From Dinoroseobacter sp013215265 (GTDB taxonomy: Bacteria; Pseudomonadota; Alphaproteobacteria; Rhodobacterales; Rhodobacteraceae), in NCBI GenBank assembly GCA_963691755.1, contig OY829366.1:2232001-2296000 (forward strand): DNA of 64,000 nt, in the 5' to 3' direction. Under the pieces are notes generated by a model. That model saw nothing but the letters and a program-made list of their open reading frames with translations. It was not told the origin of the DNA and searched no databases. The translations under genes and the position numbers were made by a program. This document shows positions 44,462 to 52,571 of the stretch, in pieces; the stretch's first letter is position 1, and every line of letters starts with the position of its first letter.

Positions 44462-44489
44462 GGCCGCCTCAAGCAGAGGCGGCCTTTTT
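44462..44489 (+). terminator. Strong intrinsic terminator 190 bp after nrdJ
   Basis: GGCCGCCTC (44462-44470) pairs perfectly with GAGGCGGCC (44476-44484) over a 5-nt loop, followed by TTTTT. It ends the nrdJ transcript or an independent short RNA in the 302-bp gap. Confidence 0.88.
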
Positions 44490-44576
44490 CGTACATAACA
44501 GGTGCCATATGATCGATTGGTGCAATCAATGGTGCTGTTTGCTCGGCGATCGTAATGTATTTCTTACCGCGGTGGG

Positions 44577-44792
44577 TCAGTCCACTTCGCGCCCCATATG
44601 TACCAATCGTGTACGCAGTTCGTCCGCGATAGGCAGTCCGGCTTCGAGCGCAAAGATATAGGCATGGGTCAGATAGAAGCCCTTCGCGTTCTTATCATCC
44701 GAGGTATCTGCGGCCCGTTCGTAGAGCCGCACAAGGGCTTCGCGATCGTTCTTCAGGTGTGCGGCCAAAAGGGCTTCGTGCAAACTGCTCAT
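44577..44792 (-). CDS. Small conserved-type protein coupled to the Rieske oxygenase
   Basis: The 71-residue protein (MSSLHEALLAAHLKNDREALVRLYERAAD...) is helical with two TPR-like helix pairs and no membrane segment. I do not recognise a named family. Its ATG overlaps the stop of the Rieske oxygenase gene in the form ATGA, so it is translated with it and may be an accessory factor. Composition and codon use look like a real gene. Confidence 0.75.
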   Translation of the reverse strand: MSSLHEALLAAHLKNDREALVRLYERAADTSDDKNAKGFYLTHAYIFALEAGLPIADELRTRLVHMGREVD

Positions 44793-45937
44793 TCAGCGGC
44801 AAGTGCCTGACGTTTCGAAATAATTTTGGAGGCAATCCAATAATGGAAGCAATGTGTCGGGCCGTCCATTGCTGGGCTGAAGCGTCCGCCGTCAAAGCCC
44901 CGTGCAGCGCGCCCTCGTTGCATGCCTTCGACGACAAAAATATCTTCCTCAAAGACTGTCTTCCACTGCGCAGCGTTTTCTGCGCGAAGGTCTGGGTCGC
45001 TGTCCTCTACGGCATAGTAGAGATGAACATGTTCAACAGTTTTGGTGTGACTGACGGGTTCCAGAACAATGGCAAAGGCATGATCGCGATGAACTCCAAG
45101 GAGTACGTTGGGATAGACGGTGATATATTCCGCCGCGGTATCCCACTTGTCCGAAATCCCATCGAAATCTGGAAGAACCTGGTCGTTTTTACCCTTTAAC
45201 TGACGATAGACCAGCGTACCCTGTCCTGAATATTGTTCAGAAACTTCAATATTGTAGTGATCTTCCAGCCGTGAATAGCTGTTTAATCCGGGATGGACCC
45301 ATGGCAGGTGATAGCTCTCGCAATAGTTCTCGACAGCAAGCTTCCAATTGGTGTCGACCTCAAGTGTGAATTTGCTGTCTTCACCGCCGTGGTAGAGGGG
45401 TTTGTCAAACTCTGCCCAGCGCGCGATCAGATCAGCGTGGACCTCTTCGAATGCGTCTGCCGTTCCCGACAGATTAACGAAAACCACATCTCGCCAGATA
45501 TGACTGCGCAGTTCAAGCAGACCCAGCATGTTCTTATCAACATCTTCATGGGCATTCTGACCAGGGCCGCCAACATGCGGAGTGGCAACCAATTTGCCGT
45601 CGAGACTGTAACACCACGAATGATAGGGACAGCGTAGTGCGCCTTCGATTTTGCGCGGCTCTTCTACCAAAATCATGCCACGGTGGCGGCAGATGTTCTG
45701 GAAGACGCGCACAATGCCGTTGCGATCGCGTAGCAAGAGCAAGGGTTCGCCCAGAAAGGTCAGGGGTTTTGCGTCGCCGGGCTCTGGGACATCGGCCGCA
45801 ACTGCCAAGCCTGCCCAACCATCGGCAAGGACGGCTTCGTTCTCTTCAGCTATGGTTTCCGGATCGGTGTAATGCGCGTTGGGCAGCCCATTGGCAACGT
45901 TGAGTTTGCGGCGCACAGCGGAGAGATCGGACGTCAT
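44789..45937 (-). CDS. Rieske [2Fe-2S] oxygenase alpha subunit, quaternary-ammonium type
   Basis: The 382-residue protein has the Rieske cluster ligands C83, H85, C103 and H106 (CRHRG...CPYHSWCY) and the mononuclear iron site H210 and H215 with a third acidic ligand later (probably in FEEDIFVVEG). E207 sits where naphthalene-type oxygenases have Asp; a bridging Glu there (NYCESYH) is characteristic of oxygenases acting on carnitine, glycine betaine, choline or stachydrine. The exact substrate is unknown and no reductase gene is adjacent. AGGGAG before the ATG at 45937 decides the start. It is followed by an overlapping 71-residue gene. Confidence 0.88.
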   Translation of the reverse strand: MTSDLSAVRRKLNVANGLPNAHYTDPETIAEENEAVLADGWAGLAVAADVPEPGDAKPLTFLGEPLLLLRDRNGIVRVFQNICRHRGMILVEEPRKIEGALRCPYHSWCYSLDGKLVATPHVGGPGQNAHEDVDKNMLGLLELRSHIWRDVVFVNLSGTADAFEEVHADLIARWAEFDKPLYHGGEDSKFTLEVDTNWKLAVENYCESYHLPWVHPGLNSYSRLEDHYNIEVSEQYSGQGTLVYRQLKGKNDQVLPDFDGISDKWDTAAEYITVYPNVLLGVHRDHAFAIVLEPVSHTKTVEHVHLYYAVEDSDPDLRAENAAQWKTVFEEDIFVVEGMQRGRAARGFDGGRFSPAMDGPTHCFHYWIASKIISKRQALAAE

Positions 45938-46021
45938 CTGGCACACTCCCTAAAGACTGCGCAAGCCATAACGCCTCTTGCAAAGAGATATCGCGTCTCG
46001 AAACGACGCGACAGGTCGAAA

Positions 46022-46582
46022 TCAGGCGCCGCGTGACAACGCGGCAATTCCTGTGCGTGCCAGTTCCGTCAGCCCAAGAGGACGCATCAGATCGCCAAAT
46101 GCCGCAACTTTTTCGGGCGTTCCGGTGATCTCGAACACGAAGCTTTCGAGGGTAGAGTCTACGACATTTGCGCGGAAGATGTCCGCAAGGCGCAGCGCTT
46201 CGACGCGATGGTCGCCTGCGCAAACAACTTTGAAGAGGGCAAGTTCGCGTTCAACAGCAGGTCCCTCGACGGTCAGGTCGTGCACATCATGCACAGGGAC
46301 CATGCGCCCAAGCTGCGCTTTGATCTGTTCGATCACCTGTGGCGTGCCTGTGGTGACAACGGTAATCCGTGAGCGATGTCCTTCAGTGTCAACTTCGGCC
46401 ACCGTGAGGCTTTCAATATTGTATCCACGCCCGGAGAAGAGCCCGATCACGCGCGCCAAAACACCGGATTCATTGTCGACCAGAACTGCAAGTGTGTGCG
46501 TTTCCTGCAGATCCGAGAAATTGGGTCGCAGGTTATAGGCAGAGTGGCTGGTTGAGCCTTTTTTGAGTTTCAGAGCTGACAT
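46022..46582 (-). CDS. ilvH: Acetolactate synthase small (regulatory) subunit
   Basis: IlvH binds valine through ACT domains and controls acetolactate synthase. The 186-residue product has the N-terminal ACT domain HTLAVLVDNESGVLARVIGLFSGRGYNIESLTVAEVDTEGHSR-type sequence (here split by normal variation) and a C-terminal domain with ELALFKVVC and FVFEITGTPEKVAAF. It lies 92 bp after ilvB on the same strand and is probably in the same attenuated operon. Confidence 0.96.
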   Translation of the reverse strand: MSALKLKKGSTSHSAYNLRPNFSDLQETHTLAVLVDNESGVLARVIGLFSGRGYNIESLTVAEVDTEGHRSRITVVTTGTPQVIEQIKAQLGRMVPVHDVHDLTVEGPAVERELALFKVVCAGDHRVEALRLADIFRANVVDSTLESFVFEITGTPEKVAAFGDLMRPLGLTELARTGIAALSRGA

Positions 46583-46674
46583 CGTGGTCTTTCTTCATAA
46601 CCTGCAGCGCGGCTGCGTCTTCGCGTTTCTAGAGCTGATAGTCTGCGGGGCCGAGGCTCCGCAGACTGCGCGGC

Positions 46675-48435
46675 TTAAACCAGTACTGACCCCTTGGCGT
46701 CAATCACGCCTTGAGTTTCGGCCTCGCCCAGAAGCATTTCGTTATGCGCCTTACCAGACGGGATCATCGGGAAGCAATTTTCGTGCTTTTCGACAAGGCA
46801 GTCGAACAAAACAGGTCCATCATAATTCAGCATTTCCATGATCGCGTCGTCGAGATCGGCAGGATCGCTACAGAGAATGCCCTTTGCGCCAAAGGCTTCC
46901 GCGAGCTTTACGAAATCGGGCAGGGCTTCGGACCAGCTCGAGGAATAGCGTTCGCCATGCAGTAATTCCTGCCATTGGCGCACCATGCCCAAGCGTTCAT
47001 TGTTCAAGATGAATTGCTTAACAGGCAGGCGATACTGTATCGCGGTACCCATTTCCTGCATATTCATGAGCCACGATGCTTCACCTGCCACGTTGATCAC
47101 CAATGCATCGGGATGTGCGACCTGAATACCGATAGACGCTGGGAACCCGTAGCCCATGGTGCCCAACCCCCCCGACGTCATCCAGCGATGCGGATCGTCA
47201 AATCCCAGATATTGCGCGGCCCACATCTGGTGCTGACCGACCTCGGTCGCGATGAAGCGGTCCTTGCGGTGTTTGGTCAGCTCTTCGAGCCGTTGCAGAG
47301 CGTATTGAGGTTTGATCGTGGTTTCTGAGTTTTTGAAATCGAGGCAGCGGATCTTTTTCCACTCCTCGATCTGGGCCCACCATTTCTGGAGACCTTCCTT
47401 GTTGACCTTGCGCCCACGCGCCTTCCAGATGCGCAGCATGTCTTCGAGCACGTGACCGACATCTCCGATGATTGGAAAGTCGGTGGACACGACCTTGTTG
47501 ATCGACGATGGATCAATATCGATATGGGCCTTGGCTGAGGTTGGAGCAAAAGCATCAATTCGGCCTGTAATGCGATCATCAAAGCGGGCTCCGATGTTGA
47601 TCATCAGGTCGCAGTCGTGCATCGCCCAGTTTGCCTCATAAAGACCGTGCATACCCAGCATACCGATCCAGTGTTCGCCAGAAGCAGGGTAGGCGCCGAG
47701 GCCCATCAGCGTAGAGGTAATGGGAATTCCCGTCGCAGCCACAAGCTCGCGCAGCAGCTGACTTGCCGCTTCACCCGAATTTATCACCCCACCCCCTGTA
47801 TAAAACAGGGGCCGTTCGGCTGTTTCCAGCGCCTCGACCAGCGCCGTGATTGTTTCAATGTCGCCTTTTTTCTTCGGCGCATAATGCCCAAGGTCTGCCT
47901 TCGCGGGGGGTGTATACGTGCCCGTTGCGAACTGAACGTCTTTTGGAATATCGACGAGCACTGGCCCGGGCCGTCCGTTCGTTGCGATATGAAACGCTTC
48001 GTGAATAGTGGACGCGAGCGCGTCAGTTTCTTTCACCAGCCAGTTCATTTTCGTGCAGGGACGGGTGATGCCGACCGTATCGGCTTCCTGGAAGGCATCA
48101 GACCCGATCATGAAAGTTGGGACCTGACCTGTCAAAACGACCAGCGGGATCGAATCCATCAGAGCGTCAGTGATACCTGTCACTGCGTTTGTGGCTCCCG
48201 GGCCCGAGGTTACGAGAACAACACCGGGCTTGCCGGTCGAACGTGCATACCCTTCGGCCGCATGCGTTGCGCCTTGTTCATGGCGCACCAGGATGTGCTT
48301 GATCTTCGACTGCTGAAAAAGCTCGTCATAAATCGGTAGGACGGCTCCGCCGGGATAGCCAAATACCGTATCCACACCCTGATCTACCAGAGCCTGAACC
48401 ACCATTTGAGCGCCGGTCATGGAATTTGCCGTCAT
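46675..48435 (-). CDS. ilvB: Acetolactate synthase large (catalytic) subunit
   Basis: This ThDP enzyme makes acetolactate or acetohydroxybutyrate, the first shared step of valine, leucine and isoleucine synthesis. The 586-residue protein has the catalytic glutamate segment VLVRHEQGATHAAEGYARSTGKPGV, the FAD region GLGAYPASGEHWIGMLGMHGLYEANWAM, and the ThDP pyrophosphate motif with GYGFPASIGIQVAHPDALVINVAGEASWLMN. GAGGAG nine bases before ATG at 48435 fixes the start. A leader peptide and terminator lie just upstream. Confidence 0.96.
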   Translation of the reverse strand: MTANSMTGAQMVVQALVDQGVDTVFGYPGGAVLPIYDELFQQSKIKHILVRHEQGATHAAEGYARSTGKPGVVLVTSGPGATNAVTGITDALMDSIPLVVLTGQVPTFMIGSDAFQEADTVGITRPCTKMNWLVKETDALASTIHEAFHIATNGRPGPVLVDIPKDVQFATGTYTPPAKADLGHYAPKKKGDIETITALVEALETAERPLFYTGGGVINSGEAASQLLRELVAATGIPITSTLMGLGAYPASGEHWIGMLGMHGLYEANWAMHDCDLMINIGARFDDRITGRIDAFAPTSAKAHIDIDPSSINKVVSTDFPIIGDVGHVLEDMLRIWKARGRKVNKEGLQKWWAQIEEWKKIRCLDFKNSETTIKPQYALQRLEELTKHRKDRFIATEVGQHQMWAAQYLGFDDPHRWMTSGGLGTMGYGFPASIGIQVAHPDALVINVAGEASWLMNMQEMGTAIQYRLPVKQFILNNERLGMVRQWQELLHGERYSSSWSEALPDFVKLAEAFGAKGILCSDPADLDDAIMEMLNYDGPVLFDCLVEKHENCFPMIPSGKAHNEMLLGEAETQGVIDAKGSVLV

Positions 48436-48478
48436 CTTTTCGTTCTCCTCGGTGCGCAACGTCGGTTGTTGCTTGGGT

Positions 48479-48510
48479 AAAAAAAAGCCCCCGGTCGGAA
48501 ACTCGGGGGC
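48479..48510 (-). terminator. ilv attenuator terminator
   Basis: On the minus strand, GCCCCCG (48510-48504) pairs with CGGGGGC (48493-48487) around a 10-nt loop and is followed by eight T residues. It lies 44 bp before ilvB, inside the leader and not after a gene, as expected for a transcription attenuator. An upstream segment GGTAACGGAAAT (48542-48531) is complementary, with a 2-nt bulge, to the terminator loop and inner 3' arm, giving a competing antiterminator pairing. Confidence 0.85.
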
Positions 48511-48535
48511 GCATGGGTTCGGATCAGGATTTCCG

Positions 48536-48583
48536 TTACCGGTCCACGCGCCATTCTCCTACAAGTACGACAATATCTTCCAT
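48536..48583 (-). CDS. ilvL: ilv leader peptide (15 residues)
   Basis: ATG at 48583 opens a 15-codon frame, MEDIVVLVGEWRVDR, ending with TAA at 48538-48536. Residues 4-8 are Ile-Val-Val-Leu-Val, the branched-chain amino acids made by the downstream enzymes, as required for ribosome stalling. The stop codon lies in the segment that would form the antiterminator, so a ribosome that finishes the peptide should cover it and let the terminator form. The peptide itself needs no function. Confidence 0.85.
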   Translation of the reverse strand: MEDIVVLVGEWRVDR

Positions 48584-48618
48584 GCCTGACTGAGCTTCCT
48601 CTGGGCTTTGCAGGCGGG

Positions 48619-48647
48619 ACGTTATGTGGCGTTGCGAAAGCCGTCAA
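48619..48647 (-). promoter_or_regulatory. Predicted sigma-70 promoter of the ilv leader
   Basis: On the minus strand TTGACG (48647-48642) and TAACGT (48624-48619) are separated by exactly 17 bp. A transcript from about 48611 would have a leader of about 28 nt before the ilv leader peptide, which suits attenuation. Confidence 0.5.
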
Positions 48648-48722
48648 CAGGCAATGCGCGACTTTTTGTGTCGTGTGGTGCTATTTCTGGGGATTTTTAT
48701 TGCGCAAGTCGTCGTTGGAGCA

Positions 48723-50165
48723 TCACTTTGCGGTGGCGACGAGGGTGTCCTGCACCGAGAGGTTCCAATCTGCCAATGGGGAAGGGGCACCAAGGAGATA
48801 TCCCTGCGCAAATGTGATCCCCAGATCCTGCAGACATGACACTTGGGCCTCCTTTTCAACGCCTTCGGCAACAATTGTGAACCCAAGGTCATGTGACATG
48901 GACACCAAGGCTCTCAATATCGCGATGCTCTTAGCTGAAGTGGGCAGACCCTCGATAAATGTTCTGTCGATCTTCACAATATCAATTGGCAAATCACGCA
49001 AGCGAGCGAGGTCTGATTGCCCAATTCCGAAGTCATCAAGAGCGATCCGGACGCCCAAGGCGCGTAATTCGTTCAGAATGCCTGCGGCCTTGGAAACATC
49101 CTCTATCATTGTGTTTTCAACGATCTCAAAGACAGTTTTCCTGGGGTCCAGATCTTCAATTATTTTGGTAAGCCGAGACATCACAGTTTCCGCACTGCTT
49201 TGAAAAAGCGTACTCGAGATGTTGAACGAGCAGAACGGATCGCCTGGGGTCTCTTCGAGTGTTGCTGCGATCTCCTTTACGATATCCATGGTCGGGGTTG
49301 CGAAGAGATGTTGATCCCCATTGATGATCGGCAAGAAGTCAGAGGGCGGTACTACTGTGCCATCGCCTCTGACCCATCGGATCAGGGCTTCAAATCCGAC
49401 AGGTTGATTGGCGTTAACGTCATAGATCGGTTGAAGAAAGTAGGTGAATTCTTGCGCGGTGAGGCCCTGCTTAATCCCATCAAGATTAGGCATCCTTTTT
49501 GAATGTCTCAGTTTTTCGCGCAGAGTTTGATCTACAGGTTGGGACGCATTGCGACCCTGTGCCTTTGCAATGTAAAGCGCTGTATCTGCCTCGAGCATGG
49601 CGTCAGACAAATTTGTCCCCTCTGGAACCCTGCTCGCGCCGACACTCGCGGTTCGGCTTAGTCTTTGATTTTCGATCTCGATCCAAACGCTCGCAATACA
49701 CTTTCGGATGTCTTCCGCTTCGCGTTCGGATTGAGTGTCATCTAATGATCGTAGCGCGACCCAAAACTCGTCTCCTCCGAGACGGGCCACAACCCCGCGC
49801 GTCCCAATGTGCGAGGAGAGTGCCCATCCGACGGCGCGCAAGTAGATATCACCTATACCGTGCCCATAACTGTCATTGATACTTTTGAAATGATCGATAT
49901 CCGCGATAATCAATGTCACGGGTTCATCGTCAGTCGACGCCAGCCATCGGCCAACGGTTGCGACAAAATATCGGTGAGACCTGCAACGTGTCAGGGCGTC
50001 GTATGTAAGTAATTGAGTGAGCGCGACGTTCTGGTGGGCGAGGTCCCTGTTCCGGGTCTCTAATGGGAAGAAAAATGTCTTAGACATTGTCCGCGCGATG
50101 CCAAACAAAGCGAGAAGAAGGGCCAACAGGCCGATCACAAGTATAGAGATCGAAAGGGTAATCAC
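48723..50165 (-). CDS. Membrane-anchored GGDEF-EAL protein (c-di-GMP turnover)
   Basis: The protein (about 480 residues) has one N-terminal membrane segment, a GGDEF domain (about 65-220) with the catalytic signature RLGGDEF, and an EAL domain (about 230-475) with FEALIRW, FNISSTLF, EIVENTMIED, DDFGIGQSDL and KIDRTFIEG. Both active sites appear intact, so it could make or break c-di-GMP. The RxxD inhibitory site is missing because the expected Asp is Gly before VVARLGGDEF. GTG at 50165 is chosen on the basis of AAGGA six bases upstream. It is divergent from the TRAP transporter genes. Confidence 0.92.
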   Translation of the reverse strand: MITLSISILVIGLLALLLALFGIARTMSKTFFFPLETRNRDLAHQNVALTQLLTYDALTRCRSHRYFVATVGRWLASTDDEPVTLIIADIDHFKSINDSYGHGIGDIYLRAVGWALSSHIGTRGVVARLGGDEFWVALRSLDDTQSEREAEDIRKCIASVWIEIENQRLSRTASVGASRVPEGTNLSDAMLEADTALYIAKAQGRNASQPVDQTLREKLRHSKRMPNLDGIKQGLTAQEFTYFLQPIYDVNANQPVGFEALIRWVRGDGTVVPPSDFLPIINGDQHLFATPTMDIVKEIAATLEETPGDPFCSFNISSTLFQSSAETVMSRLTKIIEDLDPRKTVFEIVENTMIEDVSKAAGILNELRALGVRIALDDFGIGQSDLARLRDLPIDIVKIDRTFIEGLPTSAKSIAILRALVSMSHDLGFTIVAEGVEKEAQVSCLQDLGITFAQGYLLGAPSPLADWNLSVQDTLVATAK

Positions 50166-50422
50166 TGACAGTCCTTTCCACAAACACGGCAAATGACACA
50201 CGTTAAACGAGAAAAGTCAAACAGTGTTCATCAAAAAGTAGATTTTAGTGGTAGATTCTCGACTCAATAAAAACCGTCTGCGACATGCACTTGGGCGATA
50301 TCTACGGTGCTTGTGCGCCTGCTTAGTGTGCGTTCTGGACGTTTCTGGATGCAAAACCCGAATATTGATCTGATTATCTGTGTAATTTGATCTCTTCGTG
50401 TTTGACCTTCTCAAACTTAAGA

Positions 50423-50437
50423 GTAACTTCACGTTAC
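50423..50437 (+). promoter_or_regulatory. Dyad upstream of the TRAP transporter operon
   Basis: GTAAC-TTCAC-GTTAC is a perfect 5-bp inverted repeat with a 5-nt spacer, 60 bp before the solute-binding protein start. It may be an operator for an unlinked regulator. The 331-bp divergent region is AT-rich and otherwise holds no gene. Confidence 0.35.
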
Positions 50438-50496
50438 TTCAAACGATCCGCCGTCCACTTGGTGGTCGGCAATAACAATTCTACGGGAGGATATTC

Positions 50497-51582
50497 ATGG
50501 ATCGTCGTTCATTCTTGCGGACTTCTGCGCTTGGCGGGGGTGCTGTTGCAGCGTCTTCGTTGGCAGCCCCTGCAATTGCGCAAAACCGCCGCACCCTGAC
50601 CATGGTTACTTCGGTGCCAGACGGCTTTGCCGTTTTTGATGATGCTGCAAACTACTTTGCAAACGCCGTTACTACGATGTCTGACGGTGCTGTCACCATC
50701 GACAAGAAACCAGCTGGTGAGCTTGTTGGTGCGTTCGAAGTGTTTGACGCTGTGACCGCGGGTCAGGCAGATATCTATCACTCGGCCGAATACTATTTCG
50801 GCGGTCAGCACCCCGGTCTGTACTACTACACTGCAGTTCCATTCGGTGCGACAGCGCAAGAACAGCTGACATGGTACCTCCACGGCGGTGGTAAAGAGCT
50901 GCACGACGAGATTGGTCAGATTTTCGGTCTGAAGGCCTTCCTCTGCGGCAACACTACGGTTCAGCCAGGCGGCTGGTTCCGTGAGCCAATTAACTCTGCT
51001 GACGATCTTCAGGGCCTTAAGTTCCGCATGCCGGGTCTTGGTGGCCGTGCGCTCGCCAACACTGGTGCGTCTGTTCAGTCGCTTCCGGGCGGTGAAATCT
51101 ACCAGGCGCTGGCTTCTGGTGCAATCGACGGGGCAGAGTGGATCGGTCCATTTGCCGATGAACGCCTCGGCTTCCAGGAAGTCTGTAAGTACTACTACAC
51201 TGCAGGGTTCCATGAGCCAGGATCGGCACTTGCCTGTTCGTTCAACCGTGACATCTGGGACAGCTTGACGCCGGCTCAGCAGTCGATCGTCGAAAACGCT
51301 GCAACAGCAACGTCGATCTGGTCGATCGCTCAGTCGAACCACAATAACGGTGCAGCACTTGCGCGTATTCAGGCCGCAGGCGTCAACATCGTCGAATTCT
51401 CAGATGATATCTGGGATGCGTTCGGTGCGGCGTCTGAGACCGCCATGAACGAGTTCATGGATGATCCGCTCTACGCTCAAATTCGTGAAAGCTTCGAGAC
51501 ATCGCTGAAGTCCAGTTCTGCATGGCTCTCGCGTTCTGAAGGTGAGTACACCCGTCAGCGTAACCGCGTCTTGAACGGCTAA
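50497..51582 (+). CDS. TRAP transporter solute-binding protein, FcbT1/TakP type
   Basis: This periplasmic receptor delivers an organic acid to the TRAP permease. The 361-residue precursor begins with a twin-arginine signal MDRRSFLRTS and an Ala-x-Ala cleavage end (AAPAIA-Q), so it is exported folded. The mature part has the DctP-family features NRDIWDSLTPAQQSIVENAA and LKFRMPGLGGRAL, closest in style to the TakP/FcbT1 subgroup that binds alpha-keto acids or related monocarboxylates. The exact ligand is unknown. GGGAGG precedes the ATG. A terminator-like hairpin separates it from the permease genes. Confidence 0.93.
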   Translation: MDRRSFLRTSALGGGAVAASSLAAPAIAQNRRTLTMVTSVPDGFAVFDDAANYFANAVTTMSDGAVTIDKKPAGELVGAFEVFDAVTAGQADIYHSAEYYFGGQHPGLYYYTAVPFGATAQEQLTWYLHGGGKELHDEIGQIFGLKAFLCGNTTVQPGGWFREPINSADDLQGLKFRMPGLGGRALANTGASVQSLPGGEIYQALASGAIDGAEWIGPFADERLGFQEVCKYYYTAGFHEPGSALACSFNRDIWDSLTPAQQSIVENAATATSIWSIAQSNHNNGAALARIQAAGVNIVEFSDDIWDAFGAASETAMNEFMDDPLYAQIRESFETSLKSSSAWLSRSEGEYTRQRNRVLNG

Positions 51583-51606
51583 AGCCGCTTGATAAAATAA
51601 AATTGG

Positions 51607-51638
51607 CCGTCGCGTCCTATTGGACGCGGCGGTTTTTA
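51607..51638 (+). terminator. Intergenic terminator/attenuator within the TRAP operon
   Basis: An 11-bp stem with one G-U pair (CCGTCGCGTCC at 51607-51617 with GGACGCGGCGG at 51622-51632) closes a TATT loop and is followed by TTTTT. It lies between the solute-binding protein gene and the permease genes, and would lower permease expression relative to the receptor. Confidence 0.85.
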
Positions 51639-51665
51639 CTAGGATCAGGGAGTGGGGACCTCGAT

Positions 51666-52559
51666 TTGCTTGATGCGCTAATTTGGTTCTTTAGTAATCT
51701 GTTTGCTGCTTTCGTGAATTTCTTTGCTGCGATCGCCAACCCCGGGGCTTGGCTGGATTGGAGCAATGCGGAATCGATGATGCGGTTCATCTACTATGGT
51801 GGATCGGTTGAACTATTCTTCGTGGTCCTTCTAGCATTCCTGATCGTATTTGTGATTGGGCTATTCTCCAGCGCCTTCCTGTGGCGGGTCGTGATCGGGC
51901 TTGAGTTTTTTGCCAACACAACAGGCAGGCTTTTTGCGTGGGCTGGCTTGTTGATGGTCCTGCAACAGACGCTCATCATCTTTCTTCAACGCATATTTGC
52001 CGCGTCTGAGATCAGCTTTGGCGCCGGTGTCTCGATCAGTCAGGACGTAAGTTGGTGGTCGGATGAACTGAAGCTATACAATGCGATCATTGTCTGCATG
52101 TGCTGTGCCTACACGTTTGTTCAAGGGGGGCAGGTGCGCGTTGACTTGTTCTATGCCGGGGTGTCTCACCGTCGGAAACGCATCATCGATATGTTCGGTT
52201 CTCTGTTCTTTATGGTCCCAACGGCCTTGGTGATATGGATGTACAGCTGGTACTTCCTGTGGAGGCATCTGGTTACGCCAAAGGTCTCTGCATCCGATCA
52301 GGTCGACAGGATGATCATGAAAGCACGCGCCTTACGTTGGAACGTGGAAACCATTGGGTTTTCTGCCAACGGATTTTCAGCGTACTTCCTCTTCAAAGTT
52401 TTGATGGTCGTGTTTGCCGGGATGGTACTGATCCAAGGGATCGCCTTCTTCTACCGCTCGTATCTTGAGTATCGCGAAGGCGAAGAGAGCGCGGGCAAGC
52501 ACCTCGACAAAGACCAACTCGGCGATCCGGACGCCGAGCTGGTTGCAGAAATTCACTAG
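51666..52559 (+). CDS. TRAP transporter small membrane subunit (DctQ, FcbT2 type)
   Basis: This subunit couples the receptor to the transport subunit. The product (about 297 residues) is longer than a minimal DctQ and has about six hydrophobic segments, including ELFFVVLLAFLIVFVIGLFSS, LFAWAGLLMVLQQTLIIFL and a C-terminal VLMVVFAGMVLIQGIAFFYRS. The open frame begins within the terminator hairpin at 51603, which is unlikely to be translated; I use TTG at 51666 with GGGAGTGGGG upstream. ATG at 51777 is another choice. It ends 12 bp before the large subunit. Confidence 0.85.
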   Translation: MLDALIWFFSNLFAAFVNFFAAIANPGAWLDWSNAESMMRFIYYGGSVELFFVVLLAFLIVFVIGLFSSAFLWRVVIGLEFFANTTGRLFAWAGLLMVLQQTLIIFLQRIFAASEISFGAGVSISQDVSWWSDELKLYNAIIVCMCCAYTFVQGGQVRVDLFYAGVSHRRKRIIDMFGSLFFMVPTALVIWMYSWYFLWRHLVTPKVSASDQVDRMIMKARALRWNVETIGFSANGFSAYFLFKVLMVVFAGMVLIQGIAFFYRSYLEYREGEESAGKHLDKDQLGDPDAELVAEIH

Positions 52560-52571
52560 GAGACCGAGATC

